Of a stretch of DNA of 40,866 bases, positions 1-7,383 are shown piece after piece; position 1 is the first letter of the stretch, and each line of letters begins with the position of its first letter. Source of the DNA: an uncultured Bacteroides sp. GTDB lineage: Bacteria > Bacteroidota > Bacteroidia > Bacteroidales > Bacteroidaceae. The stretch lies in NCBI RefSeq assembly GCF_902491285.1, contig NZ_CABUHK010000053.1, positions 1 through 40,866 of the forward strand, read 5' to 3'. The translations under genes were made by a program, and so were the position numbers. The notes under the pieces are model-generated. The model ran no database searches and was not told where the DNA came from. It saw only the letters and a program-made list of their open reading frames with translations.

Positions 1-61
1 AATGGAATCGACCCTAATTTTATCTTGCAATAAAAAGGTTTATCGGACAGCAATAATATAA

Positions 62-92
62 ATTACTGATTCTTGTACCTATATTACTGATT
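62..92 (+). promoter_or_regulatory. Candidate AraC-type operator: 10-bp direct repeat at 21-bp period
   Basis: ATTACTGATT occurs at 62-71 and again, identical and in the same orientation, at 83-92, an offset of 21 bp or two helical turns. AraC-family proteins typically bind direct repeats on one face of the helix. The pair lies about 50-80 bp upstream of the start site inferred from the -7 box at 130-137, so it suits an activator or autoregulatory site for the regulator gene at 162. The binding protein is inferred, not shown. Confidence 0.45.
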
Positions 93-129
93 TGCAAATG
101 TGATGTAGGGAAGATATTCCGAAATGTCT

Positions 130-137
130 TATCTTTG
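130..137 (+). promoter_or_regulatory. Bacteroides -7 promoter element (TATCTTTG)
   Basis: TATCTTTG fits the Bacteroides primary-sigma -7 consensus TAnnTTTG and is followed by C, as is usual. No TTTG-like -33 element is seen 19-21 bp upstream, which suggests dependence on an activator bound at the repeat at 62-92. A TTG codon at 135 in frame with the regulator lies inside this box, so it cannot be the translation start if this promoter is used. Confidence 0.55.
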
Positions 138-161
138 CCTACAGATAAAACTGTAAGCCGT

Positions 162-1064
162 ATGGATGAAATTACCAGAATTGAAACTATTGACCAGTAC
201 GACCAACTGTTCGGGCTGGAGACTTTGCACCCTTTGGTCAATGTGATTGACTTTTCAAAAGCAACAAAGACAGTGGAATACTATCACATGAATATCGGAT
301 TCTACTCTCTGTTTCTGAAAGACGCAAAATGCGGGGACCTAAAATACGGTCGCAAATATTATGATTATCAGGAAGGGACGGTGGTTTGTATGGCTCCGGG
401 GCAAGTAATCGGAATAGATAACCGAAAGCAGGCGCCCGTACGTACCCAATCTATCGGCGTGTTGTTTCATCCCGACTTAATCCGGGGTACTTCTCTGGGA
501 CAGAATATCAAGAATTATTCTTTCTTTTCCTATGAGGTAAGCGAAGCCTTGCATTTGTCCGACCAGGAAAAGGAAATCGTAACGGACTGCATACATAAGA
601 TACAAATCGAACTGGAACATGCTATTGACAAACATAGCAAGCAGCTTATCGTGCGCAACATCGAACTGCTGCTCGATTACTGTATGCGTTTCTACGAACG
701 GCAGTTTATCACCCGCAACCAGGCTAATAAAGATATTATCGTAAGGTTCGAACATTTGCTGGATGAATATTTTCAGGGACAGGCGGCAATGACCGAAGGG
801 CTGCCTTCCGTAAAATACTTTGCGGACAAGGTATGTCTTTCTCCCAATTACTTTGGTGACCTGATAAAAAAGGAGACGGGCAAGACTGCACAGGAGTATA
901 TCCAATGCCGAATCATTGAACTTGCCAAAGAACGGATATTAGAAGGTACGCAAACGGTCAGCCAGATAGCCTATGAACTGGGATTCCAGTATCCACAACA
1001 TTTCAGCCGGCTATTTAAGAAACACGTCGGACATACTCCGAATGAATATAAGCAACTGAATTAA
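162..1064 (+). CDS. AraC family transcriptional regulator (first of tandem pair)
   Basis: This is a 300-residue DNA-binding regulator. The N-terminal ~190 residues form an effector-sensing domain of unknown ligand, and the C-terminal ~100 residues hold the two AraC helix-turn-helix motifs: the first around the segment VKYFADKVCLSPNYFGDLIKK, the second with the family signature IAYELGFQYPQHFSRLFKK followed by GHTPNEY. The start is taken as ATG 162, because the in-frame TTG at 135 lies within the predicted -7 box. It is followed after 35 bp by a close paralogue, with which it shares TLHPLV-VIDxSKA near the N-terminus and RFYERQFITRN in the middle. The two are probably co-transcribed. The target genes are unknown; the clostripain-type gene downstream is one possibility. 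Confidence 0.9.
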   Translation: MDEITRIETIDQYDQLFGLETLHPLVNVIDFSKATKTVEYYHMNIGFYSLFLKDAKCGDLKYGRKYYDYQEGTVVCMAPGQVIGIDNRKQAPVRTQSIGVLFHPDLIRGTSLGQNIKNYSFFSYEVSEALHLSDQEKEIVTDCIHKIQIELEHAIDKHSKQLIVRNIELLLDYCMRFYERQFITRNQANKDIIVRFEHLLDEYFQGQAAMTEGLPSVKYFADKVCLSPNYFGDLIKKETGKTAQEYIQCRIIELAKERILEGTQTVSQIAYELGFQYPQHFSRLFKKHVGHTPNEYKQLN

Positions 1065-1082
1065 AACGTATATAATAGATAC

Positions 1083-1088
1083 AGGAGA
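1083..1088 (+). promoter_or_regulatory. Ribosome binding site AGGAGA
   Basis: AGGAGA lies 11 nt upstream of ATG 1100. Clear Shine-Dalgarno sequences are rare in this window, so this one supports the chosen start of the second AraC gene and independent initiation within the two-gene transcript. Confidence 0.5.
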
Positions 1089-1099
1089 ACATCAGCGTC

Positions 1100-1999
1100 A
1101 TGGGAGATAAAATACTCAAGATAGGAACTGTGCATCAATGTAATTGTTGCCTGGGAAGCAAGACATTGCACCCGCTGGTCAGTGTCATTGACCTCTCAAA
1201 GGCGGACTTATCTCCTCATACGGACATTAAATTCGGATTTTATACGCTTCTATTGAGTGAATGCAAATGTGAAGCTTATGCATACGGGCATCAGTACTAT
1301 GATTTCTCGGACGGAACCCTTGTGTGCCTGACTCTGGGAGCATCAATCAGCATGAAAGAGAATAACAAGAGGTTCCCTTCCAAGGGATGGATACTGGCGT
1401 TTCATCCCGACCTGATTTGCGGCACTCCCCTGGGGCTTAACATACACAATTATACCTTCTTCTCTTATCGCCCCGAAGAAGCGCTGCATATCTCGCAACG
1501 TGAAAAACAGATTATCCTGGAGTTTCTGGAGAAGATTAATCAGGAACTCCAACGCTGCATCGACCGGCATAGCAAGAAAATCATTTCAAAATACATTGAA
1601 CTGTTGCTGGATTATTGCATCCGTTTCTATGAACGGCAGTTTATCACACGCAATGGAGCTAACAAGAAGATTATCAAAGATTTTAGTCTCCTGCTAGATA
1701 CTCATATCAGTACGAAAGCAGTTCAGTCAACCGGTATGCTTTCCTCTGAATATTGCGCTAAATTTCTTCATTTATCACCTGCATATCTCAATGACCTGCT
1801 GATATATGAAACAGGGAAATCATTCAATGAGTATATCCAGTTCAAGCGTTTCGAGGTTGCAAAAGACTGGTTGCAGAATACCGATAAACCACTTAATCAA
1901 ATTGCAGAGGAACTGGGATTCTCCAATTCACAATATTTCAGCCGTCTGTTCAAGAAAATCACAGGTTGTTCGCCCAATGAATTCAGAATACCTAATTGA
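1100..1999 (+). CDS. AraC family transcriptional regulator (second of tandem pair)
   Basis: This 299-residue AraC-type regulator is clearly paralogous to the gene before it. Shared landmarks include KTLHPLVSVIDLSKA near residue 21, a GFYTLLLSECKC segment, FHPDLICGTPLG, FYERQFITRNGANK and the C-terminal HTH pair ending IAEELGFSNSQYFSRLFKK then PNEF. The N-terminal sensor half differs more than the DNA-binding half, so the two proteins may respond to different signals, or may heterodimerise or antagonise one another. That is inference. The gene follows its paralogue by 35 bp with its own AGGAGA site and no internal promoter that I can see. A short AT-rich hairpin with a T-run follows at 2110-2133. 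Confidence 0.9.
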   Translation: MGDKILKIGTVHQCNCCLGSKTLHPLVSVIDLSKADLSPHTDIKFGFYTLLLSECKCEAYAYGHQYYDFSDGTLVCLTLGASISMKENNKRFPSKGWILAFHPDLICGTPLGLNIHNYTFFSYRPEEALHISQREKQIILEFLEKINQELQRCIDRHSKKIISKYIELLLDYCIRFYERQFITRNGANKKIIKDFSLLLDTHISTKAVQSTGMLSSEYCAKFLHLSPAYLNDLLIYETGKSFNEYIQFKRFEVAKDWLQNTDKPLNQIAEELGFSNSQYFSRLFKKITGCSPNEFRIPN

Positions 2000-2109
2000 T
2001 GATGTTTGTCAAGTAGGGATTCCCATCCCCCAATAAAGTGTTATCAAATCATTACGAGACGAGAAAAAAGTCTTAATAAAATTTGAATTGAAATATCAAA
2101 TTCTTAATC

Positions 2110-2133
2110 TATGTTATGAAACATACTTTTTTT
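2110..2133 (+). terminator. Weak intrinsic terminator after the AraC pair
   Basis: TATGTT, a 4-nt loop ATGA, then AACATA form a 6-bp AT-rich stem. It is followed by C and seven T residues at 2127-2133. The stem is weak, but its position about 110 nt after the second AraC stop and just before a new promoter supports it. Confidence 0.35.
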
Positions 2134-2142
2134 CTTGGATTA

Positions 2143-2173
2143 TTTGCAGATTTCGCAAAAGTGCGTACCTTTG
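2143..2173 (+). promoter_or_regulatory. Bacteroides promoter (TTTG, 19 bp, TACCTTTG)
   Basis: TTTG at 2143-2146 and TACCTTTG at 2166-2173 are separated by 19 bp, matching the Bacteroides -33/-7 arrangement. This is the best complete promoter in the window. Its predicted start is near 2180, only ~60 nt before an intrinsic terminator. Confidence 0.65.
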
Positions 2174-2179
2174 CAATGT

Positions 2180-2241
2180 GTTTTTCATAGTATTAGATTT
2201 AAGGTTAACAAAGGTTGGAGCAAGGCGTTGCTCCTTTTTTT
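2180..2241 (+). ncRNA. Candidate small RNA or terminated leader, about 60 nt
   Basis: This is the stretch from the predicted start of the promoter at 2143-2173 to the T-run of a strong terminator at 2235-2241. It has no start codon followed by a sensible reading frame. It contains GGTTAACAAAGGTTGG immediately before the terminator stem. It could be an independent small RNA or an attenuated leader for the protease gene at 2389. The second promoter at 2275 makes the former more likely. Family membership is not known to me. Confidence 0.4.
2217..2241 (+). terminator. Intrinsic terminator
   Basis: GGAGCAA (2217-2223), loop GGCG and TTGCTCC (2228-2234) give a perfect 7-bp stem. It is followed directly by seven T residues (2235-2241). 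Confidence 0.75.
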
Positions 2242-2274
2242 ATGCCCAATAGTGAAAATTCCCCTAATTTTCAG

Positions 2275-2282
2275 TAACTTTG
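2275..2282 (+). promoter_or_regulatory. Bacteroides -7 element (TAACTTTG) for the protease operon
   Basis: TAACTTTG matches TAnnTTTG and is followed by C. A -33 TTTG is not evident at the usual distance. It predicts a leader of about 100 nt before ATG 2389. Confidence 0.5.
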
Positions 2283-2388
2283 CAAAAGGAGAGAGATGCC
2301 TGTCAAACCTAATTTCTCTCGATAAGGAAAATCAAAAAGTTCTCTTTTTACGTTATATATAAAAAGATAATTTAATCTCCGTAGAATA

Positions 2389-3663
2389 ATGGAAACAATG
2401 CAGAAATATTATAGATTAGTACAATCAGTTCTTTTCATGCTACTTCTTTCTTTTAGCATGATTTCGTGTGAGAAAGAAGAGCCGGTTTCCACAGCACCGA
2501 ATACCAGGCAAACAGATACTCCGGGTGATGACGACCCGGCAGATTCCGGACTTAGCGAACCGATTATACGTCCGAACAATGAACAGACGGTATTTATGTA
2601 TCTTCCCTGGTCTACTAATCTTACTGATAACTTCAAACAGAATATCATTGATTTGGAAAAGGTTGTTGCAACGAATGTACTGAAGAACGAACGGATTATC
2701 GTATTCATGTGTACCAAAGCAACAGAGGCGGCTCTCTTTGAACTTGTTTATGAGGACGGGAAAGCTGTACGGAAAACTTATAAATACTACGATTATCCGA
2801 GTCCTACATATACAACAGCGGAAGGCATTGCTTCTATTTTGGACGATGTTCAAGACTATACCCCTGCCAAACGATATGCAATGATTATCGGGTGTCATGG
2901 TTTGGGATGGATACCTGTATCGAATGTCAAAGCCCGCAGCAGTTTCAGTATCGGAAAGAGACATTGGGAATACGAGAATGTGCCTATGACACGTTTATTC
3001 GGTGGGTTAGCTCCCGAATATCAGACGGATTTAACCACGCTTGCCAAAGGAATATCCAACGTCGGTCTGAAAATGGAGTATATACTTTTTGACGACTGCT
3101 ATATGTCGGGCGTGGAGGTGGCTCACGACCTCAAAGAGGTAACGGAGTATCTGATTGCGTCTACCAGTGAAGTTATGGCATACGGGATGCCTTATGCTGA
3201 AATCGGGCAGTATTTAATAGGAGAAGTCAATTACAAAGAAGTTTGCGACGGGTTCTATGCTTTTTATTCAAATTACAGCACTATGCCATGCGGAACGCTT
3301 GCCGTTACCGATTGTTCGGAAATGGATAATCTGGCAGCTATAATGAAAGAAATAAATAGCCGGTTTACGTTTGATACGTCACTAACCGGTTCACTGCAAA
3401 GATTAGACGGTTACTCTCCCGTCATATTCTTTGATTGCGAGGATTACGTCTCAAAGTTATGTTCCGACCAGGAGTTATTAGCTCAATTTAAGGAACAGTT
3501 GGAACGAACTGTTCCATTCAAAAGAAATACAGACTATTACTATTCAATGAGTAAAGGCAGAGTGAAAATAGAGACTTTCTCCGGTATCACTATTTCCGAC
3601 CCGAGTATCAGCCCGGAAGCTGCCAAAAAGAATGAGACAGGCTGGTATACAGCCACTCATTAA
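2389..3663 (+). CDS. Clostripain-family (C11) cysteine peptidase, lipoprotein
   Basis: This is a predicted surface or outer-membrane protease of 424 residues. A lipoprotein signal ends in the lipobox S-M-I-S-C with the acylated Cys at residue 27. It is followed by EKEE, which resembles the acidic Bacteroidetes lipoprotein export signal. The C11/clostripain catalytic pair is visible: His170 in IIGCHGLGW and Cys237 in FDDCYMSGVE. Family members usually cleave after Arg or Lys. The start could also be ATG 2398. The linker after the signal (residues ~30-60) is Pro/Asp/Thr-rich. A reductase-like gene follows after 32 bp, probably in the same transcript. The substrate is unknown; the Arg-containing N-termini of the pilins encoded 14-20 kb away are a speculative candidate. 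Confidence 0.85.
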   Translation: METMQKYYRLVQSVLFMLLLSFSMISCEKEEPVSTAPNTRQTDTPGDDDPADSGLSEPIIRPNNEQTVFMYLPWSTNLTDNFKQNIIDLEKVVATNVLKNERIIVFMCTKATEAALFELVYEDGKAVRKTYKYYDYPSPTYTTAEGIASILDDVQDYTPAKRYAMIIGCHGLGWIPVSNVKARSSFSIGKRHWEYENVPMTRLFGGLAPEYQTDLTTLAKGISNVGLKMEYILFDDCYMSGVEVAHDLKEVTEYLIASTSEVMAYGMPYAEIGQYLIGEVNYKEVCDGFYAFYSNYSTMPCGTLAVTDCSEMDNLAAIMKEINSRFTFDTSLTGSLQRLDGYSPVIFFDCEDYVSKLCSDQELLAQFKEQLERTVPFKRNTDYYYSMSKGRVKIETFSGITISDPSISPEAAKKNETGWYTATH

Positions 3664-3695
3664 AATAACAGAGAACTAGCAGAATAAAAGAATTT

Positions 3696-4613
3696 ATGAG
3701 AAATATACTAATCATCGGTACCAACGGATTCACCGGACGCCAGTTACTGAACGACTTATCCATTCACAAGCAATATAACGTGACCGGATGCTCTCTGCAC
3801 CCGGATATTCTCCCAACTTCGGAGAATACAAAAAGCTATCATTTCATTGAAACTGATATACGGGATGAAGTGGCTGTTAAAGACCTTTTCAAAAAGGTAT
3901 GTCCCGAAGTTGTTGTCAACTGTTCCGCTTTATCTGTCCCCGATTATTGCGAAACACACCATGAAGAGGCTTATATTACTAATGTTACGGCAGTAGAGCA
4001 ACTGGCACGCCTATGCGAAGAATATAAGAGCCGTTTCATCCATCTGTCTACCGATTTCGTCTTCGACGGCAAGATAGATGAGAATACAGGGCAATTATAT
4101 ACGGAAGAAGATGCTCCTGCTCCCGTGAACTATTATGGATTTACCAAGTGGAAAGGGGAAGAAAAGGTTGCTGAAATTTGCAGCAATTATGCCATTGCCC
4201 GTGTAGAAATTGTATATGGGAAGGCACTACCTGGACAGCATGGAAATATCGTCCAATTAGTGATGAACCGTTTGAAAGCCGGACAGGAGATTCGCGTTGT
4301 GTCTAATCAGTGGAGAACTCCGACTTACGTTGGAGATGTGTCAAACGGAATACAACTCCTGATAGAAAATACAGCCAACGGAATCTTTCATATTTGTGGC
4401 GACGAATGTCTGACTATCGCAGAGATTGCCTTCCAAGTAGCAGACCATATGAAGCTAGACCGCTCACTTATCCATCCCGCTACCACGGAAGAGATGCAGG
4501 AGTCTACTCCCCGCCCCCGTTTCAGTGGAATGAGTATCGGGAAAGCACAGACAATACTCGGATATAATCCACGAAAACTCAAAGAAGTGCTCATGGATTG
4601 GGAAAATATATAA
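3696..4613 (+). CDS. RmlD-like NAD(P)-dependent sugar epimerase/reductase family protein
   Basis: This is a 305-residue extended short-chain dehydrogenase. The N-terminal Rossmann motif is IIGTNGFTGRQL (Gly-rich loop at residues 8-14). LSTDFVFDG at ~117-125 matches the RmlD-type STDYVFDG signature, and the catalytic Y-x-x-x-K is Tyr147-Gly-Phe-Thr-Lys151. The C-terminal part, with IFHICGDECLTIAEIA and a final LGYNPRKLKEVL, is typical of dTDP-4-dehydrorhamnose reductase relatives. There is no rml cluster around it, so the true substrate is uncertain and it should not be named rmlD. It probably shares a transcript with the C11 protease 32 bp upstream and is convergent with the helicase gene that follows. 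Confidence 0.8.
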   Translation: MRNILIIGTNGFTGRQLLNDLSIHKQYNVTGCSLHPDILPTSENTKSYHFIETDIRDEVAVKDLFKKVCPEVVVNCSALSVPDYCETHHEEAYITNVTAVEQLARLCEEYKSRFIHLSTDFVFDGKIDENTGQLYTEEDAPAPVNYYGFTKWKGEEKVAEICSNYAIARVEIVYGKALPGQHGNIVQLVMNRLKAGQEIRVVSNQWRTPTYVGDVSNGIQLLIENTANGIFHICGDECLTIAEIAFQVADHMKLDRSLIHPATTEEMQESTPRPRFSGMSIGKAQTILGYNPRKLKEVLMDWENI

Positions 4614-4655
4614 TATTTGGAAACACAGAATTTATACAATATGTTTTCTATTGAA

Positions 4656-7193
4656 TCAACGTCGGACGTCGTTGGCTGCGAATACAAACTTTATATCGGC
4701 ATAGGAGACCTCATCTCCTAATGCCGCCTTTATTCCCACCACTCCAAGATTCTCTTTCTTCTGCTGATAACGGCGAATTTTTTCTATCTTTTCCGCCGGC
4801 ACTACTTGCTCCAGCTTTATCTTTCCCTCACGGACATAGTACTCCAGATGGGTAGCGATCGTCCCCGTCACCAAATCACGCGCTTTAGCTATTTCCTCTA
4901 TGCTCATCCCCCGGCAGAACATTTCATAGCTCACCTGTTTCGTTTCTTTCTTAGGTTCTTTTTTTTCTTCCTTTTTCTTATGTTCCTTCGCTGAAATAAA
5001 TATCTCCTTGATTTCCGGCCGTTCCAGTTGATTTTCTTTCATATACTTACGAACAATCCCCAAAATTTCAAGTCCATATTTCTCCACGCCTTTCGCTCCG
5101 AAATAAGGCACGGCTTCCAATGCTTGCGGAGTATCCGGCAATAGGTTCACAATTCCCATCAATGCCTTCTGCTGCATAATGACATACGCAGGCACATTGG
5201 CTTCACGCGTCTTTTCCATTCTCCATTCCGCCAAAGTACGATAAAGCTCCGGATGCATAATATCTGTAGGAACATCCACTTTCACCTTCCCGGAACGAGT
5301 GCTTGCCGCACGTTCTTTCCGTTCTTTTCTCTCTCTCGGAGCTTTGGAAGACGAAGCAGAAGTCGAAGAATCCCCTTCGAGGCTTAACATTACCTTCGCT
5401 TTCTGCTTCAGATAATCAGAAACGGTGAAACTTGACGTACATATGATACCCAATAAGGATTCCTTAATCCACAACGCATCATCCAGTGTTTGCAGACGTT
5501 CATTCAGTTGCTTCCTCAATTCCCTATTGTCAAGAGGCATATTAGTCTTATCGAACAAGGCACGAACCGGTTTCAACTCTCTACGAAAATATCCGGCACC
5601 GGAACGGATACGTTCCTGCAACTCCTGATTTCCGGCATAATCTTCGCTCTCGTTTATCAACCGGGTATATTGGTTACGGAAACGATGGGCAACTTCCACT
5701 ATCCTTTCCTTGATGTGGGGTTCCAATGCCTTATAGTCGGCAAGTTGCTTCGGAAAGAGCCTGTAAAGGTCTTCATCCATCATACGGAGCAGCCGCTTAT
5801 AAGCCTGTTCGATAGCATAGAAGTTAAACAAATCGCTCAACAAATCAAAGAAATAAGCCTTCTGCATATCATTCAACTGCTTGCTTCCCGGCTTATTTTG
5901 CTCCACTCCCTTTGTGAAATTATCGACAATACTGTCACTAATGATGGCTTCCCGGCGCAAAGGAGATTCCAATACCATTCCTTCCAAAGTCTTGCAGCGG
6001 CTCAAAGCCACGTAAGTCTGCCCATGCGCAAAAGAATTACGCGCATCAATAATGGCACGCTCAAACGTCAATCCCTGGCTCTTATGAATCGTAATAGCCC
6101 AAGCCAGACGAATAGGATACTGGCGGAATACTCCCGCTATCTCCTCTGTAATTTCTTTCGTCTCCTCGTTCAATACGTATTTGTAATTCCCCCATTCTTC
6201 CTGCAGCAGTTGAAACTCATGTTCGCTATCCTTTCCACGTACAAACATCCCCGTTTCATTGACAGTTACCACTTCTCCAATCATACCGTTATAATACCGT
6301 TTTTCGGAAGAAACATCATTCTTGAGGAACATGATTTGCGCACCTTCCTTGACTGTGAGAACTTCATCCGCAGGATAGGAATATTCGGGAAATTCATCTT
6401 TCACCTCAGCACGGAAACTGTAAGCCTTCCCGGGCAAAGATGCCAGCTCACGGTCGTTGACCTGCTGTGCCTGATTATTATGTGTCGTCAGACGGATATA
6501 TCCTTCTTCTTTGGAGGGCTGGAAACCTCGCTGATACCGCTTGTTCAACGCATTCAAGACTTCATCATCCGCCTTGTTCTCCCGTATCTTATTCAACAGA
6601 GAAAGAAAATAAGTATCGCTCTGACGATACACCTTTTCCAGTTCAATCGTCATATAGACAGTTTCCCTCAACGCATGGCTGGCAAAGAAATAGGGCGTTT
6701 CGTAATAACGCCGCAACAACTCCCACTCACTGTCTTTCACAACAGGCGCCAACTGCTGTAAATCTCCAATCATCAACAACTGTACCCCACCGAATGGTTT
6801 CTCACGGTCACGATAACGCCGCAAAGTCGCGTCCACCGCATCCAGCAAATCCGCACGTACCATACTGATTTCATCAATCACAAGCAAATCCATGCTCCGG
6901 ATGATGTTACGTTTCTCCTTATTAAAACGGTAGTGCATCTGTGCCGAGTTAAGAGTTGTATCCGGCACGAACGGTGCAAAAGATAACTGGAAAAAAGAAT
7001 GAATCGTCACTCCCCCAGCGTTAATAGCCGCTATACCCGTAGGAGCCAATACGACCATGCGTTTGGGGGTATGCTCTCTCAATCGTCTTAAAAATGTAGT
7101 TTTTCCTGTTCCGGCTTTCCCGGTAAGAAACAGGTGTGTGCCTGTATTTTCAATGAACTGCCAAGCTAGTTGCAGTTCAGGATTATTTTCCAT
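4656..7193 (-). CDS. PIF1/RecD-like SF1 helicase with HRDC and C-terminal HTH domains
   Basis: This is an ATP-dependent DNA helicase of 845 residues. Walker A is GKAGTGKT at residues 25-32, Walker B is LLVIDEISMV, and the late helicase motifs include AITIHKSQGLTFERA and YVALSRCKTLEGM, as in PIF1/RecD-type 5'-3' helicases. A HRDC-like segment lies around residues 660-735 (ELYRTLAEWRMEKTRE to FGAKGVEKYG). It is followed by a Lys/Glu-rich linker and a C-terminal helix-turn-helix (MSIEEIAKARDLVTGTIATHLEYY). The start is taken as ATG 7193, because an in-frame upstream ATG at 7238 lies before the -7-like box at 7212-7219. The family is linked with recombination or replication-fork processing. It lies just downstream of the atp operon terminator and looks separately transcribed. 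Confidence 0.88.
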   Translation of the reverse strand: MENNPELQLAWQFIENTGTHLFLTGKAGTGKTTFLRRLREHTPKRMVVLAPTGIAAINAGGVTIHSFFQLSFAPFVPDTTLNSAQMHYRFNKEKRNIIRSMDLLVIDEISMVRADLLDAVDATLRRYRDREKPFGGVQLLMIGDLQQLAPVVKDSEWELLRRYYETPYFFASHALRETVYMTIELEKVYRQSDTYFLSLLNKIRENKADDEVLNALNKRYQRGFQPSKEEGYIRLTTHNNQAQQVNDRELASLPGKAYSFRAEVKDEFPEYSYPADEVLTVKEGAQIMFLKNDVSSEKRYYNGMIGEVVTVNETGMFVRGKDSEHEFQLLQEEWGNYKYVLNEETKEITEEIAGVFRQYPIRLAWAITIHKSQGLTFERAIIDARNSFAHGQTYVALSRCKTLEGMVLESPLRREAIISDSIVDNFTKGVEQNKPGSKQLNDMQKAYFFDLLSDLFNFYAIEQAYKRLLRMMDEDLYRLFPKQLADYKALEPHIKERIVEVAHRFRNQYTRLINESEDYAGNQELQERIRSGAGYFRRELKPVRALFDKTNMPLDNRELRKQLNERLQTLDDALWIKESLLGIICTSSFTVSDYLKQKAKVMLSLEGDSSTSASSSKAPRERKERKERAASTRSGKVKVDVPTDIMHPELYRTLAEWRMEKTREANVPAYVIMQQKALMGIVNLLPDTPQALEAVPYFGAKGVEKYGLEILGIVRKYMKENQLERPEIKEIFISAKEHKKKEEKKEPKKETKQVSYEMFCRGMSIEEIAKARDLVTGTIATHLEYYVREGKIKLEQVVPAEKIEKIRRYQQKKENLGVVGIKAALGDEVSYADIKFVFAANDVRR

Positions 7194-7211
7194 GTTTCCT
7201 AAAATTTTCGG

Positions 7212-7219
7212 TAAAGTTA
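7212..7219 (-). promoter_or_regulatory. -7-like element (TAACTTTA) for the helicase gene
   Basis: On the minus strand TAACTTTA differs from TAnnTTTG in the last base and is followed by C. It lies just upstream of ATG 7193, which would leave a leader of about 12 nt. It also excludes the upstream ATG at 7238 as the start. Confidence 0.35.
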
Positions 7220-7252
7220 CTGAATAGATTCCAACCACTGAAATCTAAATAC

Positions 7253-7326
7253 AAAAAAACAAGCACGGACTACACGAATAGCACGGTTTCATCCTATTAG
7301 AACCGTAAATTCCGTGTAATCCGTGC
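7253..7326 (-). terminator. Large intrinsic terminator of the ATP synthase operon
   Basis: The outer arms GCACGGACTACACG (7263-7276) and CGTGTAATCCGTGC (7313-7326) pair with one non-Watson-Crick position. An inner stem pairs ACGGTT (7283-7288) with AACCGT (7301-7306). On the minus strand the hairpin is followed within three bases by seven T residues (plus-strand A-run 7253-7259). It lies about 60 nt after the atpG stop. The arms have the look of a dispersed intergenic repeat, which I cannot verify here. Confidence 0.75.
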
Positions 7327-7383
7327 CTGCAAAATCATAAAGGAGTTTTACCACTCTTTATAGCAAGCCGGAAATAGTATAAA

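Larger units (their letters stand above)
2000..2388 (+). other. 389-bp intergenic region with two promoters and two hairpins
   Basis: No credible protein-coding gene is seen here. In order it holds a weak hairpin plus T-run (2110-2133), a complete Bacteroides promoter (2143-2173), a short transcribed stretch ending in a strong intrinsic terminator (2217-2241), and a second -7 box (2275-2282) that serves the protease gene at 2389. The second leader, about 100 nt, contains GAGAGA and TTTCTCTC segments that could pair. Confidence 0.6.

Noticed and set aside
135..161. TTG 135 as start of the first AraC gene
   Set aside because: The codon lies inside the -7 element TATCTTTG, so it would not be in the mRNA. 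ATG 162 gives a protein that lines up with its tandem paralogue.
3696..4613. rmlD, dTDP-rhamnose synthesis
   Set aside because: Family motifs fit, but no rmlA, rmlB or rmlC is near and it sits with a protease gene, so only a family-level call is justified.
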